Source of the DNA: Sthenelais limicola
Lineage: Eukaryota; Annelida; Polychaeta; Phyllodocida; Sigalionidae
Assembly: GCA_942159475.1 (NCBI GenBank)
Contig: OW804095.1
Coordinates: forward strand, 150,960,808 to 151,024,807
Length of the DNA stretch: 64,000 bases
Reading direction: 5' to 3'
Position 1 is the stretch's first letter. The number at the start of each line of letters is the position of its first letter. Under the pieces are notes generated by a model. It was not told where the DNA came from. It was given only the letters and a program-made list of their open reading frames with translations, and made no database searches. A program made the position numbers and the translations under genes. Shown here one piece after another: positions 1-12,556 of this stretch.

Positions 1-720
1 AAAGCGTGAAATGATTAAGTCGAAAATGGGTGACCTTCAGAATGTGGAACTCAATCTTGCGGCAGAAGCCGGGATGTATTGGGATTAATCAGTATAATTC
101 GTGCCTATAGGTAGTACCCTATCTCTCCACCAGGGGCTTTCTAACACAGTAACAAGGCATTTGTATCATCTCATTAATTGAAATTAAATTGCTATTGACA
201 TGCGCAGTGCAGGCCTTCTGTGCGCGTCCCCGCCCTGTCAGCGTTCCTCTGACATGCTCCCTCTCCAGACTGGGTCAGTGGGTCAAGCCGTAAACCCTGT
301 AAATAACGACCCCCACCTGATGGTTTGGAAGCACATCAAATCTCTTACTGATGGACGTTTCTAAGTGATATACGGTCTCCCCGGCCAATGTTAATCACCT
401 TTGGGATACATAAGAGGAATTGTTATAATTAACCTGGCCCACAAAGTGGAAAACTAATGGAGTTTTATATTTATTATAAACATAAAATGCGTCTGGCTTA
501 TTGTTTCAGGCGCCAGTTCGTCCGGATGCTTTTCTCTCTGATGCGAGTGGCACCGGAAGTTTCCTTGTCCGGAGCAAGTGCGCATGCGTTATCAGAGAGT
601 ACACCTGGCAAAGGCCGGAGGGCAGAGACGGGATTAGAAAGATGAAAGGGTCAGAGGCCGGGAGTTGGGAGGGCTTCAGAGGGACGCGCTAGCCGGGCTT
701 AATGTACAAAATACCAATAA
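1..720. other. Unannotated start of window
   Basis: No convincing gene, splice-bounded exon or repeat recognised. Short open frames at 457-692 overlap each other and are not supported. Confidence 0.4.
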
Positions 721-806
721 GGAGAGGGCAAAGCCAACCCGGACACTTTATCAACCCTGAGTCTGGACTAACATTGGACTCTTCTACCCACTGAGCTGCT
801 CTCTCC
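721..806 (-). ncRNA. tRNA-like sequence, probably a SINE head or pseudogene
   Basis: On the minus strand the ends GGAGAG and CTCTCC can pair as an acceptor stem and box A is good (CAGCTCAGTGGG). Box B is poor (GGGTTGGCTTTGCCC instead of GGTTCRANNCC). The 86-nt length fits a class II tRNA shape. A decayed tRNA or SINE promoter is more likely than a working gene. Confidence 0.35.
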
Positions 807-925
807 AACTGCTCGCACTGTACAGTTGACTCATGAGATGATGGAAATCATATTAGACTTTCAGTGAGTTTTTTATCATTGGGGGAATGTATGTGTATGG
901 CATTATCAGCCCCAGTGCGGCATAT

Positions 926-1160
926 GGGTAAAATCGCCAGAAAATGTACAATTAAACTTCACCAATCCTCTCAAATGACCCAAATTTCAGACGAAAATAA
1001 AGTTAAAAACACAGTTCTACCTAAACAAACAGATTGCTAGAATCAATGCACTGCCAAATATTCTCGAATTTACCTAGTATTGACCAAATTTGAGTCTAAT
1101 TTAGAAGAATTTACTAAATGTGTACAGCTGCCAATTGTACAATTTCAGAAAATATCACCC
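926..1160 (-). mobile_element. MITE-1 copy, subfamily A
   Basis: Ends GGGTAAAATCGCCAG..AAATATCACCC (diverged). Flanked by ATAT on both sides. Reverse orientation (left part AAACTTCACCAATCC). Confidence 0.8.
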
Positions 1161-2078
1161 ATATATTAATGTAAGGCCACATTCGGGTTGGGGGTTGATG
1201 GGAGAAGGTGGGCGAATGGATGGATGGTGTGTGTGTGTGGGGGGGGGGGGGGGGGGTGTAGGCTATCAGGGTGGGTACCCAGGTTGCGAGGTCAGCTAAA
1301 GGTCAGGTCAAACTGCTGACCGATACAGGTTGACCGCGGATGATCAGATGCATGAAGAGATGCAATGCATGTAGAATACAGAGTGAGGAGCACCAGGAGT
1401 TACTCACAAGTCACTCACAAGTGCCCTCCGATTGGGCCCCATTCATCATCCGACCCAGAGCTACATTTCCTTCTCCTGCCTTGACGAGGGGACATTTCCC
1501 TTTGAGCAATCCAGAGAAGAACTCTTGTGAATAAAAAATGATTATAAGCCGAGGATGAAAAAGGTCATTGGAGTTTATCCCAAGCGCTTGCGGGTTGCCA
1601 TGAACTTAGGCTTTTATACTGATTGTTGGCCTGCAGCAAACGCCCGATTCTCAAGCCCTATACTACTTACACAAAGGTAGCGTTTCAATAGACCCGAGAG
1701 CCTGGGTCAAATTGCCCATACATAGTTCAAGTAGAGGATGCTTTATGTGTAAGTCTGGGAATCCGCTTGAGTGCGGGGTAGAGTGTAGGGTTAAAGCATT
1801 GATTAATACAAGTGGAATGGTCCAATATCAAGTATTTTGCATGGGGATTGGCTAGTATTAAAGTATTTATCAGGCGGTGATTCTGACCTATGGTGCATTA
1901 GATGTGGGCCCTATTCGTCAGGGGATATCGCTGGCAGAGGCTAATATGTCTTTATGAGTGAGGTTCAGGCCCCTCCTAAATCCCTGTTTGAAAGCTCTCC
2001 GCAAATGGGACACCACCCTATCCACCGGTTAATCTTCATTTGAGCTTAGACACCTTATAGCGATTGTGCGTATACGTA
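1161..2078. other. Non-coding, with poly-G run at 1239-1256
   Basis: No supported gene. Only a TG/poly-G tract near 1225-1257 stands out. Confidence 0.5.
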
Positions 2079-2162
2079 TACACTCTGTTTGAAACCTACT
2101 TAGAGTACACATCAAAGCGACCCGACGGGGAGCCGCTCCAAGTAGATCTCGTATAGAGTGTA
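2079..2162. repeat. Short TACACTC hairpin element
   Basis: Begins TACACTCT and ends AGAGTGTA with inner arms CTACTT/AAGTAG; 84 bp. Shares ACATCAAAGC with the element at 58545. Confidence 0.5.
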
Positions 2163-2500
2163 CAAAGGCAATGTATAGCTGGCCCTCTCGTCATTAAGAT
2201 TAATGATATATATGCAATACATGCTCCCTTGGGAATTATTATATTGCCCGTTATATTTCTTCATATTCCAGAGGGGCATTCTGGGAGGTCAGTTTGTGTA
2301 TCGTTTAATCATTATTACTATATATGGTCTAGGGATCCTTCTAGTTGCATGTTGTTATTATTACATGGTGGGATCGATTGTAAATCTATGTTCTTATTAC
2401 AATAATGTATTATGAAATAGGGGTCTGGGAGATTGGGTTTTATTGCCAATAGAAATAAGCAACTAAAATACATACTAACTGATCGACCCTGACAATATAC

Positions 2501-2735
2501 GGGTCAGATTTTCAGAAAATGTACAATTAGTAGGTGTACACATTTAGTAAATTCTGCTAAATTAGGCTGCAATTTAGTCAATACTATGTAAATTCGAGTA
2601 TATTCGGCATTGCATTGATTCTAGCAATCTGTTTGATTAGGTTGAACCGTAATTTGAACTATATTTTCATATGGAATTTGGGTTATTTCAGAGAATTGGT
2701 GAAGCTAAATTGTACATTTCCTGGCGACTTCACCC
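2501..2735 (+). mobile_element. MITE-1 copy, subfamily A with variant right end
   Basis: Left end canonical GGGTCAGATTTTCAG; the right end reads CTGGCGACTTCACCC, a variant also seen at 37.1-37.5 kb. Confidence 0.8.
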
Positions 2736-3126
2736 ATTATATACTCGCCTACATTGTAAAGCTGACTGTCCATTTGATTTGATACAAATGTTTCTTGAAT
2801 GCCCTGGAATAGACCCAAGTATCTTTGTCAGTTTGCAAATTATAGTCATTGGGGAAAAGAAGCTCCTCTATAATCAAGCTATCTCGGGGAATGTTAGCTT
2901 CTAAAGACCTCTGTCATCCCACTTTCACTATTACCTAATCCCAATAGTAAACGACTACATCTAAAGCCCAAGCCTCTTATTACACCGGTTTATAAACCCA
3001 TCACTTTCCAGGGCTGGTTTTTTCTAACTAACATCTTTTGGGAAATTACATGTGTACACGCAGGGATTGGTGGAAGGCTGGGTTGGCACAAGATCTAGGA
3101 GACGACACGCCAAATGTACCCTAAAT

Positions 3127-3367
3127 GGGTCAGATTGTCAGAAAATGTACAATTCACCTTCACCAATCCTCTCAAATAACCCACATTTCAGACGTAGGCC
3201 TAAATAACGTTCAAAATAAAGTTCAACCTAGCCAAACAGATTGCTAGAATCAATGCAATGCCAAATGTACTCGAATTTACCTAGTATTGACCAAATTGCA
3301 GCCTAATTTAGCAGAATTTACTAAATGTGTACAGCTGCCAATTGTACATTTTCTGAAAATCTGACCC
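3127..3367 (-). mobile_element. MITE-1 copy, subfamily A
   Basis: Canonical ends with one left mismatch (GATTGTCAG); flanks AAAT/ATAT. Confidence 0.85.
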
Positions 3368-3589
3368 ATATCTACCTCTCCAGACGCATCTTAGACTATC
3401 GATCGAGTCTGAAACTAATCTCGGGATAATTTTCAAGTCCAGTCAATCATTCTGCGAGTGTTTCTTTTCGATCAGAGTCACAGCTTCAAAAACATGTGGC
3501 CAGATGTATGGGTGGGATGAGTAGGCGGCGAGGGAGATGGTTTTCTTACTCGATCCTTCTCCTCCTCTTCGTCCTACTCCATTCCACAC

Positions 3590-4500
3590 AAATCCCGATG
3601 ACGTTCCGTTTGGCGTTCACATCTGAGCACAGATATTGATGACGTCACGATTAGACTGTGATCTGTCTCGCCATGACTAATCACGTGTATAATTGTAAAA
3701 TAACAGACTTTGAAACCATCGCTTGTCAGGAAAACACGATGGTGGCGAGGTAATCCGAGTTGGTCGTTTAGGCCTTGGTTTTTCTTGGGCTATTCCCAAT
3801 ATTTGATCAATACATTGCGATTGCCATGACCCGAGTTTGCCATCATTAGGGACCTGCACTCGATCTCCAACAGCAATCTTCCTTTTCATGTTCCTTTTTC
3901 CTATTATTTTTTCGCCGTCGTAAAGTGTCTCTGCCATCAATGAGGCGAACTAACCATGTAAACGCATGTAGGCGCGATAGGGCGATATTGGGGCGATATA
4001 CCCCAGAGTCGCGCTGTCAGTTATAAGCCCTTCCCAAATCCCGCCAATTCAGTTCCCAATCGCCCCCAAGTGTGGCGCTGCCATCCCATTCTTATCATGA
4101 CGTCATATCCGCCGTGACACGGGGGAACCTCGGCCGGCGTTCCCTAGCGGGAGAAAGCGGCAACTTGGCAATGAGATAGGAGGTTTAGGGCAGGGTAGGG
4201 AGAAGGTCGGCTAGTTGGGCGGCCGTGTGGGTAGAGTGAAGGATAACAGACGTAATACGCGGGAAAGAGGAACCTGGGGACGGAAAATAGGGATAAGGAA
4301 GGAAGGGGAGGAAGGGTTGTTTGCTGGGGGGAAGGAAGGGAAGTTATTATTGTTTCGAGATTAGACCAGATCTAGCGCCTGGAGCCCAGTAAATTATGGG
4401 ATGCCAGACGCGCACCGGCCTAGCGCAGTGCACAAAATGGTAGTTGACCTTAAGGTCAACATGAAGCAAAGGTCAAACTTTCAACATGGCGGCAATAACA
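3590..4500. promoter_or_regulatory. CpG-rich patch with CRE sites
   Basis: Locally elevated CpG. Perfect TGACGTCA palindromes lie at 3640-3647 and 4098-4105, a half site GATGACG near 3597, and AACATGGCGGC (YY1-like) at about 4481. It may be a promoter or enhancer. A minus-strand open frame (3678-3937, 86 aa) starts in a fair Kozak context but has no recognised similarity. Confidence 0.4.
3678..3937 (-). CDS. Candidate small ORF or first exon, unsupported
   Basis: 86 aa from an ATG followed by GCA (MAETLYDGEKIIG..). It contains KIAVGDRVQVPNDG, which looks protein-like, and lies in the CpG/CRE patch. No homologue is recognised and the C-terminal part looks random, so a real first exon would have to splice out before its end. 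Chance ORF is about as likely. Confidence 0.15.
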
Positions 4501-5052
4501 TGACTCCATTATCTCTCAACATTCGCCTGTTATAGCAATCACTATATATATACGAATATCCACCGAGCAATGGGATATCTCAGATCAATACATTCGGTGC
4601 ATGGCTATGATTCGCAGTAAGCATTATACAATATTTGCAGCGCGTTATAAAAGCTCCAAACCTTTTCTTTGTTGTTTAAATAATGGGCGATAATGGGGGT
4701 CTGGGAAGGTATCATCCTGTGATTTATTACTCGATAAATAGAAATAAATCCCACATAATCCCGGCGGAGGGGGGAATCTGGGGTGTTTGTTTAATGGAGG
4801 CGCCTCAGAATTGGCTTACATTAATTTGCATTTATGATTGAGTTTGATTGATGACCCGGTCCTCTACATGTCATACATTAACCCTGAATCATCCATAACT
4901 GACGGCCGTAATGGCGCTCAAACAAATTGTCAATTAGCCACAGTCATCCATGCCTTATACTGCACTGATACAGTTGCAAATCCAGCTTGACATTTTGTTC
5001 TGAATCACTGCCTCCGTGCTATCTGCTTTTCCATTCATTTCATTCACTAGCC

Positions 5053-5228
5053 AAGTCTAGACTCAGAGATGAGAGAGACCCTCCAAACTGAGGGAAAGTA
5101 TCTCTCTCCAAACCGCAAAATCCCATTATAATCCCATTAACACGACGACTCCAGGGTCAGGAAAGCCATCAGCGCAATAGGCGTCCAATTACTGAATTAC
5201 CATTCTTATCTGATCTGAGTTTCTCAAG
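5053..5228 (-). mobile_element. MITE-2 copy, degenerate ends
   Basis: Contains the family core in reverse (GCGCAATAGGCGTCCAATTAC, then ATTCTTATCTGATCTGAG). Terminal repeats are diverged. Confidence 0.7.
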
Positions 5229-5704
5229 CATTCTTTTCTGTTATACAAGGGGAGGTACTAAAGCTGGTGTTTAATGGTCAGCATGTATATATAATACCCC
5301 TAAATGCATCCAATTACTTAACATCCCCAGATATTATAAATGGTATAATTGCCAACATCTTAGAACTGCTTCAATATGTCGTTCAGATGCATCCATCATT
5401 ATATGTTTAGAGTCATTACACTTTTACAGGTAAACGGCTGACTCAGGCTTTTTGTTTTAGTAAATTAAGCACTCAATGAAACCAGACAGGGCTGATATCT
5501 CATCAAGATTAAAATCTAATATAAAGGTCTCATCCACAAAATGAAGAAGACCCGGGTCACTGGGTTCAGAAACAAGTGCTTGAAATGTTGAGCACAAAGA
5601 TCTCCATTTCCACCTCTCAGTCCATCTTAATGTTCATAAATCGCGATTGTGCGTCAGAACTAAAAAGGTAAAAATGGACGCTAAAGTAAACACCTGACGC
5701 ATCA

Positions 5705-5717
5705 CGCCCCCTGGTGG
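5705..5717 (-). promoter_or_regulatory. CTCF-like motif
   Basis: The minus strand reads CCACCAGGGGGCG, a full match to the bilaterian CTCF core CCASYAGRKGGCR. Motif match only. Confidence 0.4.
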
Positions 5718-5853
5718 GGAGCCTGGAGATGAGAGAGGAGTAATGGAGATGGACATGGCTGCTTAATTAAAGGTGAATCTGGAGCGGGAGGAAGGGGGAA
5801 GATGAAAGTCCCTTAGTATAAGCATTCTTGATAATGTCTAGTCTTTGTATTGA

Positions 5854-6083
5854 GGGATTTCAGAAAATGTACAATTGGCAGCTGTATGCATTTAGTAAAT
5901 TCTGCTAAATTAGGCAGCAATTTGGTCAATACTAGGTAAGTTCGAATATATTCGGCATTGCATTGATTCTAGCAATCTGTTTGGCTCGGTTAAACTGTAT
6001 TTTGAACTTTACTTTCGTCTGAAATTTGGGTTATTTGAGAAGATTGGCGAAGCTGAATTATACATTTTCTGAAAAGTTGACCC
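5854..6083 (+). mobile_element. MITE-1 copy, subfamily A, damaged left end
   Basis: The left end reads GGGATTTCAGAAAATG, missing several bases; the right end is GAAAAGTTGACCC. Confidence 0.8.
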
Positions 6084-6469
6084 ATGAGGAGGGGGGGGGG
6101 GGGGAGAATGTCTGAGAGATACATGTAAAGGGATGGGAGAGAGAGAGCAATGGGAGGAGGAGGAGGCAAGGAGGGGAAGATAGGATGTCTGTAGGGAGAT
6201 GCAGAGAAAAGCATGGGAACGCCGCCTTCTGAAGGAGAATAATTGAGCAGCTCTCCCACATTGCACTCTTCAACAATCATCTTTGAACTTTTCATCCTAA
6301 TTAAGATCACTAAACTCCAAAGCATCGGGTCAATACTGAGTTAATCATTAAAAATTAAAGTCGCGATTGTTTTTAAATCAAATTGCCCTACAAGTTGCTC
6401 CAATTATAGAGGCACAGCTTCCTCCAAAGCAAAGGGAACCAAATTATTCAAGAGCAGGAGGAGATAGAT

Positions 6470-6704
6470 GGGCCAGATTTTCAGAAAATGTACAACTCTA
6501 CTTCGCCAATCTTCTCAAATAATCCAGATTTCAGACGAAAATAAAGTTCAAAATACAGTTCAACCTAACCTAACAGATTGCTAGAATAAATGCAATGCCA
6601 AATATACTCGAATTTACGTAGTATTGGCCAAATTGCAGCCTAATTTAGCAGAATTTACTAAATGCATACAGCTGCCAATTGTACATTTTCTGAAAATCTA
6701 ACCC
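6470..6704 (-). mobile_element. MITE-1 copy, subfamily A, TSD AGAT
   Basis: GGGCCAG..CTAACCC flanked by AGAT on both sides, one of the copies that fix the 4-bp target duplication. Confidence 0.88.
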
Positions 6705-7070
6705 AGATAGGTATTTTTCTATCAGGGTTGCAAATGGCAACAACCACTCTTCGGGCTGATACCCACAACATTCAAAGCTGGAACTACCTCAGGCAGTGAG
6801 GGCCTATATGATAAGGGGCGAGGCAGGTCTGTGGTAATAATTAGGCAATGTGTACAGTTAATACTGGGGACTTATGACAGTAGGGTTGCACTAAGTAGTG
6901 CTTGTTGGCAGCCCAGTGAGGCAATCATGGCCGTGGGATGACAATTTGTGGGAGGAAATCTCAGTGTAAATTGTGTAAGTGACTAGTTGGTGAGCTGATG
7001 CTTCCTCACCTACTGCATCCACTGCTATCACATGATGCTGGGGTGTCGGGGGAAGTAATGTGCCAAACGT

Positions 7071-7305
7071 GGGTCAAATTGTGGGAAAATGTACAATTGG
7101 CAGCTCTACAAATTTAGGAAAGTTTGCTAAATTAAGCTGAAAAATGATGAATACCGGGTATATCTGAGTGTATTTTGTATCGCATTGATTTATAGTATCA
7201 GTTCTGTTATGTTAAATTACATTTTGAAGCTCATTTTTGTCTTAAATATGGGTTATTTGAGAGGATTGGTGAAGGCGAATTGTACATTTTCTGAAAATCT
7301 GACCC
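7071..7305 (+). mobile_element. MITE-1 copy, subfamily B
   Basis: GGGTCAAATTGTGGG..CTGACCC; flanks ACGT/ATGT, one mismatch that a C-to-T change at the CpG explains. Confidence 0.85.
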
Positions 7306-7769
7306 ATGTGCCAAGTCCTTGTTCTTCATAAGGTGTCTGACGATGGCGTTGTGTGTGTAGAGGTCAACCAGTGCATCACGGCCATATTGATCTTCCTCTC
7401 AGTCTATGCATATTAATGAGTTTACATTTAACACCCAGACCCCCTGCTGCGATGCACTGCTGCTGCCCCCTGTCCACCGCAACAGACAGCATGTCAACTT
7501 ATTGATACACATCAACTGACATTTTGTCCCTCTTGTCAAAATATTCCGCCAACCCTTCCCTCCGGACATTCTCCAAGCCATCGATTAACTTAGCCATGCA
7601 ACGGGGCGCCCCCTAACGGGTGTGCCCGCGGGTGAATATTCTCCCCTACCGGTAGATTTGCCCTACCTGGGGAAATGGTAGTCCAGTTAAGAGTTAGCGC
7701 CGACCGACTGCAGGCTTTGATTGGGCTAACGGGGCCTTTCAAACCTACAACTGTATCGGCTCTAATAGA

Positions 7770-7937
7770 ATAAGAGAGAGAGGGAGAGGGAGGGGGGAGA
7801 GAGGGATGGAGAGGGAAAGACAGAGGGGTGGGGGAGAGGGAGGGAGGGTGGGGGAGGAGACAGAGAAGGAGAGAGGGAGGGGAGAGAGGGGGGAGAGAGG
7901 GGGGAGAGAGGTAGAGAGAGAGCAAGCGAGATAGAAG

Positions 7938-8007
<70 letters not shown>

Positions 8008-8110
8008 GAGGGAGAGAGAGAAGGGGAGAGGGAGAGAGAGGGAGGGAGAGAGAGAGGGAGAGAGGGGAGGGAGAGAAAAGACAAAGACAGAGAGAGAACG
8101 AGAGAGAAAG
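7770..8110 (+). repeat. GA-rich low-complexity tract
   Basis: Mixed GAGA, GAAA and GGGA units over ~340 bp. Antisense open frames here (poly Ser/Leu/Pro) are composition artefacts. Confidence 0.9.
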
Positions 8111-8200
8111 GTGGGGGGCGGGGCTGGGGGCATATTCAGAGATGGAAATGCGCATTGCATGCCGGGTGATCTATTTTACATGAGGGTTTGAGTGCCTCAG

Positions 8201-8214
8201 CGGTCACGTGACCG
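8201..8214. promoter_or_regulatory. Palindromic E-box CGGTCACGTGACCG
   Basis: Perfect 14-bp palindrome centred on CACGTG, the USF/MITF-type E-box. Similar perfect palindromes occur at 19670-19679 and 34080-34091. Confidence 0.35.
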
Positions 8215-8404
8215 TTTGATATGATAAATGAGGCGGTGGCGGCACAATGAGAATTGAATCAATGGAGAAATGGACACAATCGTGGGCAGGCAAAAATTCT
8301 AGATCAAGTCTGAAATCATCCTGGTCAGCCGATGCCAACACGAGGCTTATTAGATTCACTCCGTTTCCTGATATGAATGGTGAGTGAGAGGGAATAACAA
8401 ATGA

Positions 8405-8653
8405 GGGTCAGATTTTCAGAAAATGTACAATTCGCCTAATTCACCAATCCTCTCAAATAAGCCATATTTAAGACAACAATGAGCTTCAAAATGCAGTTTA
8501 ACATAACAGAACTGATACTTTAAATCAATGCGATACCAAATACACTCAGATAATATACCCGGTATTCTTAATTTGTCAGCCTAATTTAGGAGAATCTAAA
8601 GAATTCCTATATGTGTAGAGCTACCAATCGTACATTTTCTGAATATCTGACCC
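8405..8653 (-). mobile_element. MITE-1 copy, subfamily B, TSD ATGA
   Basis: GGGTCAG..CTGACCC flanked by ATGA on both sides. Small internal insertions make it 249 bp. Confidence 0.88.
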
Positions 8654-8654
8654 A

Positions 8655-9740
8655 TGAACACTACTCTTCTCTCCACCAGTTACCATCGGAAACAAAAAAA
8701 ACTCATCCAGCTTTTCCAACCCCAGACTCGACATTCTTCTCTAAATTGTAAAATATTGCGCCAGGACATTCACACAAATGGCATTCACTATAGAACGTAA
8801 CGAACTGGGAAGGGCATTCAGGTTTTGATTGAAATCTTTATCTGGCAGTCGAGGAAAGATGGATTTAAAAGATACCCCAGGGAACTATTTTACTGCACGA
8901 AAGCATTTTATTGTCAGATTGTGCGATTTCCACCTCCCTAGATAGCTTATCAATGGGGATTATCAAGAGACATTACACTCTAAAGTTTGAGATGTTTCTA
9001 TTCGCAATTGATGCGATGTCACTGCCACGATTTTTATCTTTAGTACAGAGAAGGGAAGTAGACGTAAGGACTGGCCCTGGCGGGAACCATCCACATTCAT
9101 CAATATCCATTTCATGCTACTCTAAATCTTCCATCTTTAGCTCTCGCCTTTATTTTTTAATCATAGGGACACCGTATCATAGTATTCGGTGTTCAAATGA
9201 AAACTGGTATAGAGAGGCATGTTCTTTGGAATTGGTGAAGGGAGTGATTGCCCTTGTCAATTTGGCTTCATCCAATAAATGATAGTTCTGATCCATTCCT
9301 ATACATTCGCTTCACAGTATTTTATTCGTAAGATAATCCCAAGATGTCACCTTCCCTAATTGACTTAATATGTCTGAAAGAAATATTTGGGGATTTGTGC
9401 TCAGGGGAAAAAGTATTAATCATATTTTGGGCAGAATTAATACAGAGAATCATGATTGTATTCATATCAATCTTTGAATTGTATTATGTACACCTGCATG
9501 GAACACACATTTCTCATCAATGGGCATAGATTATATCAACAGTTATATCCAAATACGTGTATAATACCTAAAATTGGTTAAATTGTGCAGGTATGAACCA
9601 CAATCGCTTGATATTGCCGATTCTAATTTGAGACATTTCATGTAATCTTCCTCCAGCGCTCTGAAAACAAGGTATCATAGAGAGGGCTTGGTGATAACGA
9701 TTAGCATGGGCTAAAAATAGAAACAATGAACGTCACGCAC
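8655..9740. other. Non-coding stretch, probably intron 3' of the exon
   Basis: Nothing recognisable apart from its position downstream (on the minus strand) of the donor site at 9740. An open frame at 8911-9282 has no protein-like signature. Confidence 0.35.
9283..9740. other. No recognised feature
   Basis: AT-rich sequence between a chance ORF and the splice donor of the minus-strand exon. Confidence 0.4.
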
Positions 9741-10718
9741 CTGCGTCTGCACTGGAGAGTAGACAGAGCATGGTCTGTTCCTGCACGGCGCCGTTATTAG
9801 CGATGGAGGCGTACTTGAAGCAGTAGCCGGGGACATTCTCATCAAACTTGTCGCAGGTGAAGGTGACGAACGTGCCGCCCTTGTCCACGCGCTGCTCTCC
9901 CACGTAGTACAGGTTGGTGGGCGACGCCGCGCTGGATTCGGCGATCTGCAGTTGCTTGTACATCCGGATCTTGTCGCGTTCACCGGCACATTCGGGCTGC
10001 GTGTAATAAATCTGGACAAAGCGTCCGCAGGGGAAGATGCTCTCGACACTGGCACTTAGTGTATAGCGACTGCTCCAGATCACCTGCATGAGGTTACTTG
10101 CCGCGACAGGTTTCTCCGGAGCGGAGTTGGTGGAGGAGAAGGTGACTTGGTAGAGGCCAGCCTGGTCGAAGTAGTCGCACGGGAATGACAACACAACGTC
10201 CTGCATGCGCGTGAAGTCTCGCAGTTCCTGTCGGTGGATCACCGTGCGGTGCACGGTCGGATCGGCGAAGCTTGCACGCGTGTCGTTTGCCCCGTAATAT
10301 AAAACATCAAGCCAGAATCTGCTGCTCGAATGTGCAGTGTCACATAGCTTCGACGCTATAGCAAACTGTAACGTCACTTCCCCTGTGAGCGCGACGTGTT
10401 GCGCTGGTAACGTCAGCTGTACCAGCGGCCAGGTCACGTGCATGATCGGCGTTTCCACCAGCGTCGGCCCGCCGTAATACTGGATCAACCGGAACCGGAA
10501 GTCTCCAGCATAGTCGATGACGCTGCAGATGAAGGTCAGCTCACCGTCGGCGTAACCTTGGGGGATGCCGACGGTGGTGATGATGGAGTCGCCTGGTACA
10601 GACAGAAGTTGAACCATGCTGTTGGGAAAGGAGGAATTGCCCATAGAATATGCCACATGGATGTCGCTTGTGAATACCGTGTAGTTCCGTGGGGCAGTTA
10701 ACCGGTATCCTTCCACTC
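9741..10718 (-). CDS. Internal exon of a host gene, extracellular repeat protein
   Basis: Read on the minus strand, TTGTATTTTTCAG precedes the exon at 10719 and the exon ends ..GACGCAG before GTGCGT at 9740, giving 978 nt. One base of the first codon lies in the previous exon and one base of the last codon in this one, so both introns are phase 1, typical of shuffled extracellular modules. The ~325 aa form about three repeats: ends near HVTWP, near MQVIWS, and the C-terminus. Each has a motif like FPCDYFDQAGLYQV / FTCDKFDENVPGYCF. Sequons NYT, NSS and NDT and conserved cysteines suggest a glycosylated secreted or surface protein. I do not recognise the family. No neighbouring exon was found, though short ones would be missed. 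Confidence 0.8.
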
Positions 10719-12335
10719 CTGAAAAATACAACCAAAAAATAACATTAGTAAGTATTCAATTCAATTAAAAAATTCTTTATTGCAGATGTTATTACAATTC
10801 GGTCGTTCTTTTCTAAAAATTAGTTCTTCCGAAGAGTGCCGCGTTTTGGTCTAGAACTTAAGAGTTGAGTTGCAAGTAAACTAAAACTATCAGGCTAAAT
10901 AAGGACTAGTTATAGTACATGTGAATGGAATAATGGTTAATTACAGTGAGATGGTGGCACATATGGTAACGAGTGGTATAACTAATACAGTTTGTGATAA
11001 TAAGTAGGTACAGTGGTGAAGGTAATACAGATATTTGGGCAATTTTCTTCGTAGACATGAGACTTTTAAGGTAAACGAAGCAATGAAGGTAAGTATGATA
11101 AAACAAACAAGTAACAGTTGTGGGGCAGGGAAAAACCTTTGCATCTCAGAACGGTGCCATGTTTGAAATTATTAAACCGTTATATATAGGAGCTGTTATT
11201 TTCAGTCCTGCTTTAAAATCTTTACTTTGATATAGTCATTATCAACTTAGAAGAAAGACATGTGTGCAGGTTATAACTTTATGACATATCGTCTTTGGTA
11301 AAGGTTTGCCATAAAAACGATCTTCATGGATTACAAAAATATCCATCATAGCATAATCCGCCAATGCACCCCTACCCACACAATCACATTAAATACATTC
11401 CAGTTCACATAGAAAAATCAGGAAACACCGAATGGGTTCAGGAATTCATTTCTTTGATCCATTGTGGCACAGAGGGATCGGGGTCAAAAGATTCAATCGC
11501 TCACAGGATAAACTATGATTGCAATCCTGTTTCTTTCCATATCCTATTTCAAAATCTAATTCAAAAAGTGGCGTGATATATGGGCACAAATGGAAGACAA
11601 TGTGACATTTCTCGCTGAGGCAGAATCAAAGCCGATTTATCGTTTATACTGTAGTACAAAACATTACCGCTAGTCCAGTTGCGTATGAGTAAGAGAAGAA
11701 GTCACACCCTGAGATCAAAGATCGATCGCAGTCATGTCATTCATCTATCATTCTTGTACAAAGAATACCATAAAAGTGTATTGGCTGCTCCTAGAGCCTA
11801 TACAGTCAGCTATTGCATATTAGGATATATACTCTCTCACTTGGCGCAAAGAGAGACAGAAAGACAGAGATGGATAGAGAAGCAATCACGTTAAAATCGC
11901 TCCTGTTTTCACCGGAACAAACAACCAGCCTCGTTTTGGTGACGTGTGGGGCGCCCCCTGGACGCCACACAGTGTACTAGCGCCACCTACCGCGTGTAGT
12001 ATACAAATCTACCAGAAGAGGGCGTTGTGAACCAGGAAAGGTGGATACTTCATTCCTAACTTAGTCATATTGATTACAAAAGGAGCACAAAACCATGGAA
12101 TAAATCAGACAGTTAACCAGGCATGACATCAGTCCCTAAAGCAGGATCATATAACGTATATAAAGACCATAAAATGTGTGGATGAGGACAAAAGGTTGAG
12201 TCACATACCACACATACAGCCATCTCCCCATCAACTACATTATACACACAGGAGGTGATATCCATATCAAAGGTGTATTCAGCCATGGAATATCATATGA
12301 TGATGAACTGTATTAATGGGTATAGGACACCAGGG
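10719..12335. other. Probable intron upstream of the minus-strand exon
   Basis: AT-rich, no convincing exon. It includes a GA-rich run near 11850 and a CTCF-like cluster at about 11948-12024. The full intron extent is unknown. Confidence 0.4.
12012..12024 (+). promoter_or_regulatory. CTCF-like motif
   Basis: CCAGAAGAGGGCG, one mismatch to CCASYAGRKGGCR. A related GCGCCCCCTGGACG lies about 60 bp upstream on the other strand with two mismatches. Confidence 0.3.
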
Positions 12336-12521
12336 GCCTGTTGTATAAGCTAAGGAAGGAGTTTTTTATGGGATTTCCTTTATCTGTAGGAAGGAAAACA
12401 ATTGCCAGTCCCAGCTGGTAGGAATAGTCTATACACACAGTGTATTTTCAATAAAGAAAGGGGGAAAAGTGTAGGAATTTTGCCACACAAAATTTTTCTT
12501 TCATTAGCTTATACAACAGGC
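12336..12521. mobile_element. Small inverted-repeat element, 18-bp perfect TIRs
   Basis: GCCTGTTGTATAAGCTAA at 12336-12353 is matched by its exact reverse complement at 12504-12521; 186 bp, no coding capacity. Target duplication unclear. A single copy in the window. Confidence 0.6.
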
Positions 12522-12556
12522 TCATGTATACAATCTGTCATTACCTCGGCAAAATA

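Noticed and set aside
926..1160. TA target duplication (Tc1/mariner-type) for MITE-1
   Set aside because: TA flanks come from ATAT sites; copies at 6470, 8405 and 34852 have 4-bp non-TA duplications.
7590..8160. Several Ser/Leu/Pro-rich antisense frames of 130-164 codons
   Set aside because: They read the GA-rich tract on the other strand.
8911..9282. 123-codon open frame
   Set aside because: Non-ATG first codon, no domain-like pattern, no splice signals.
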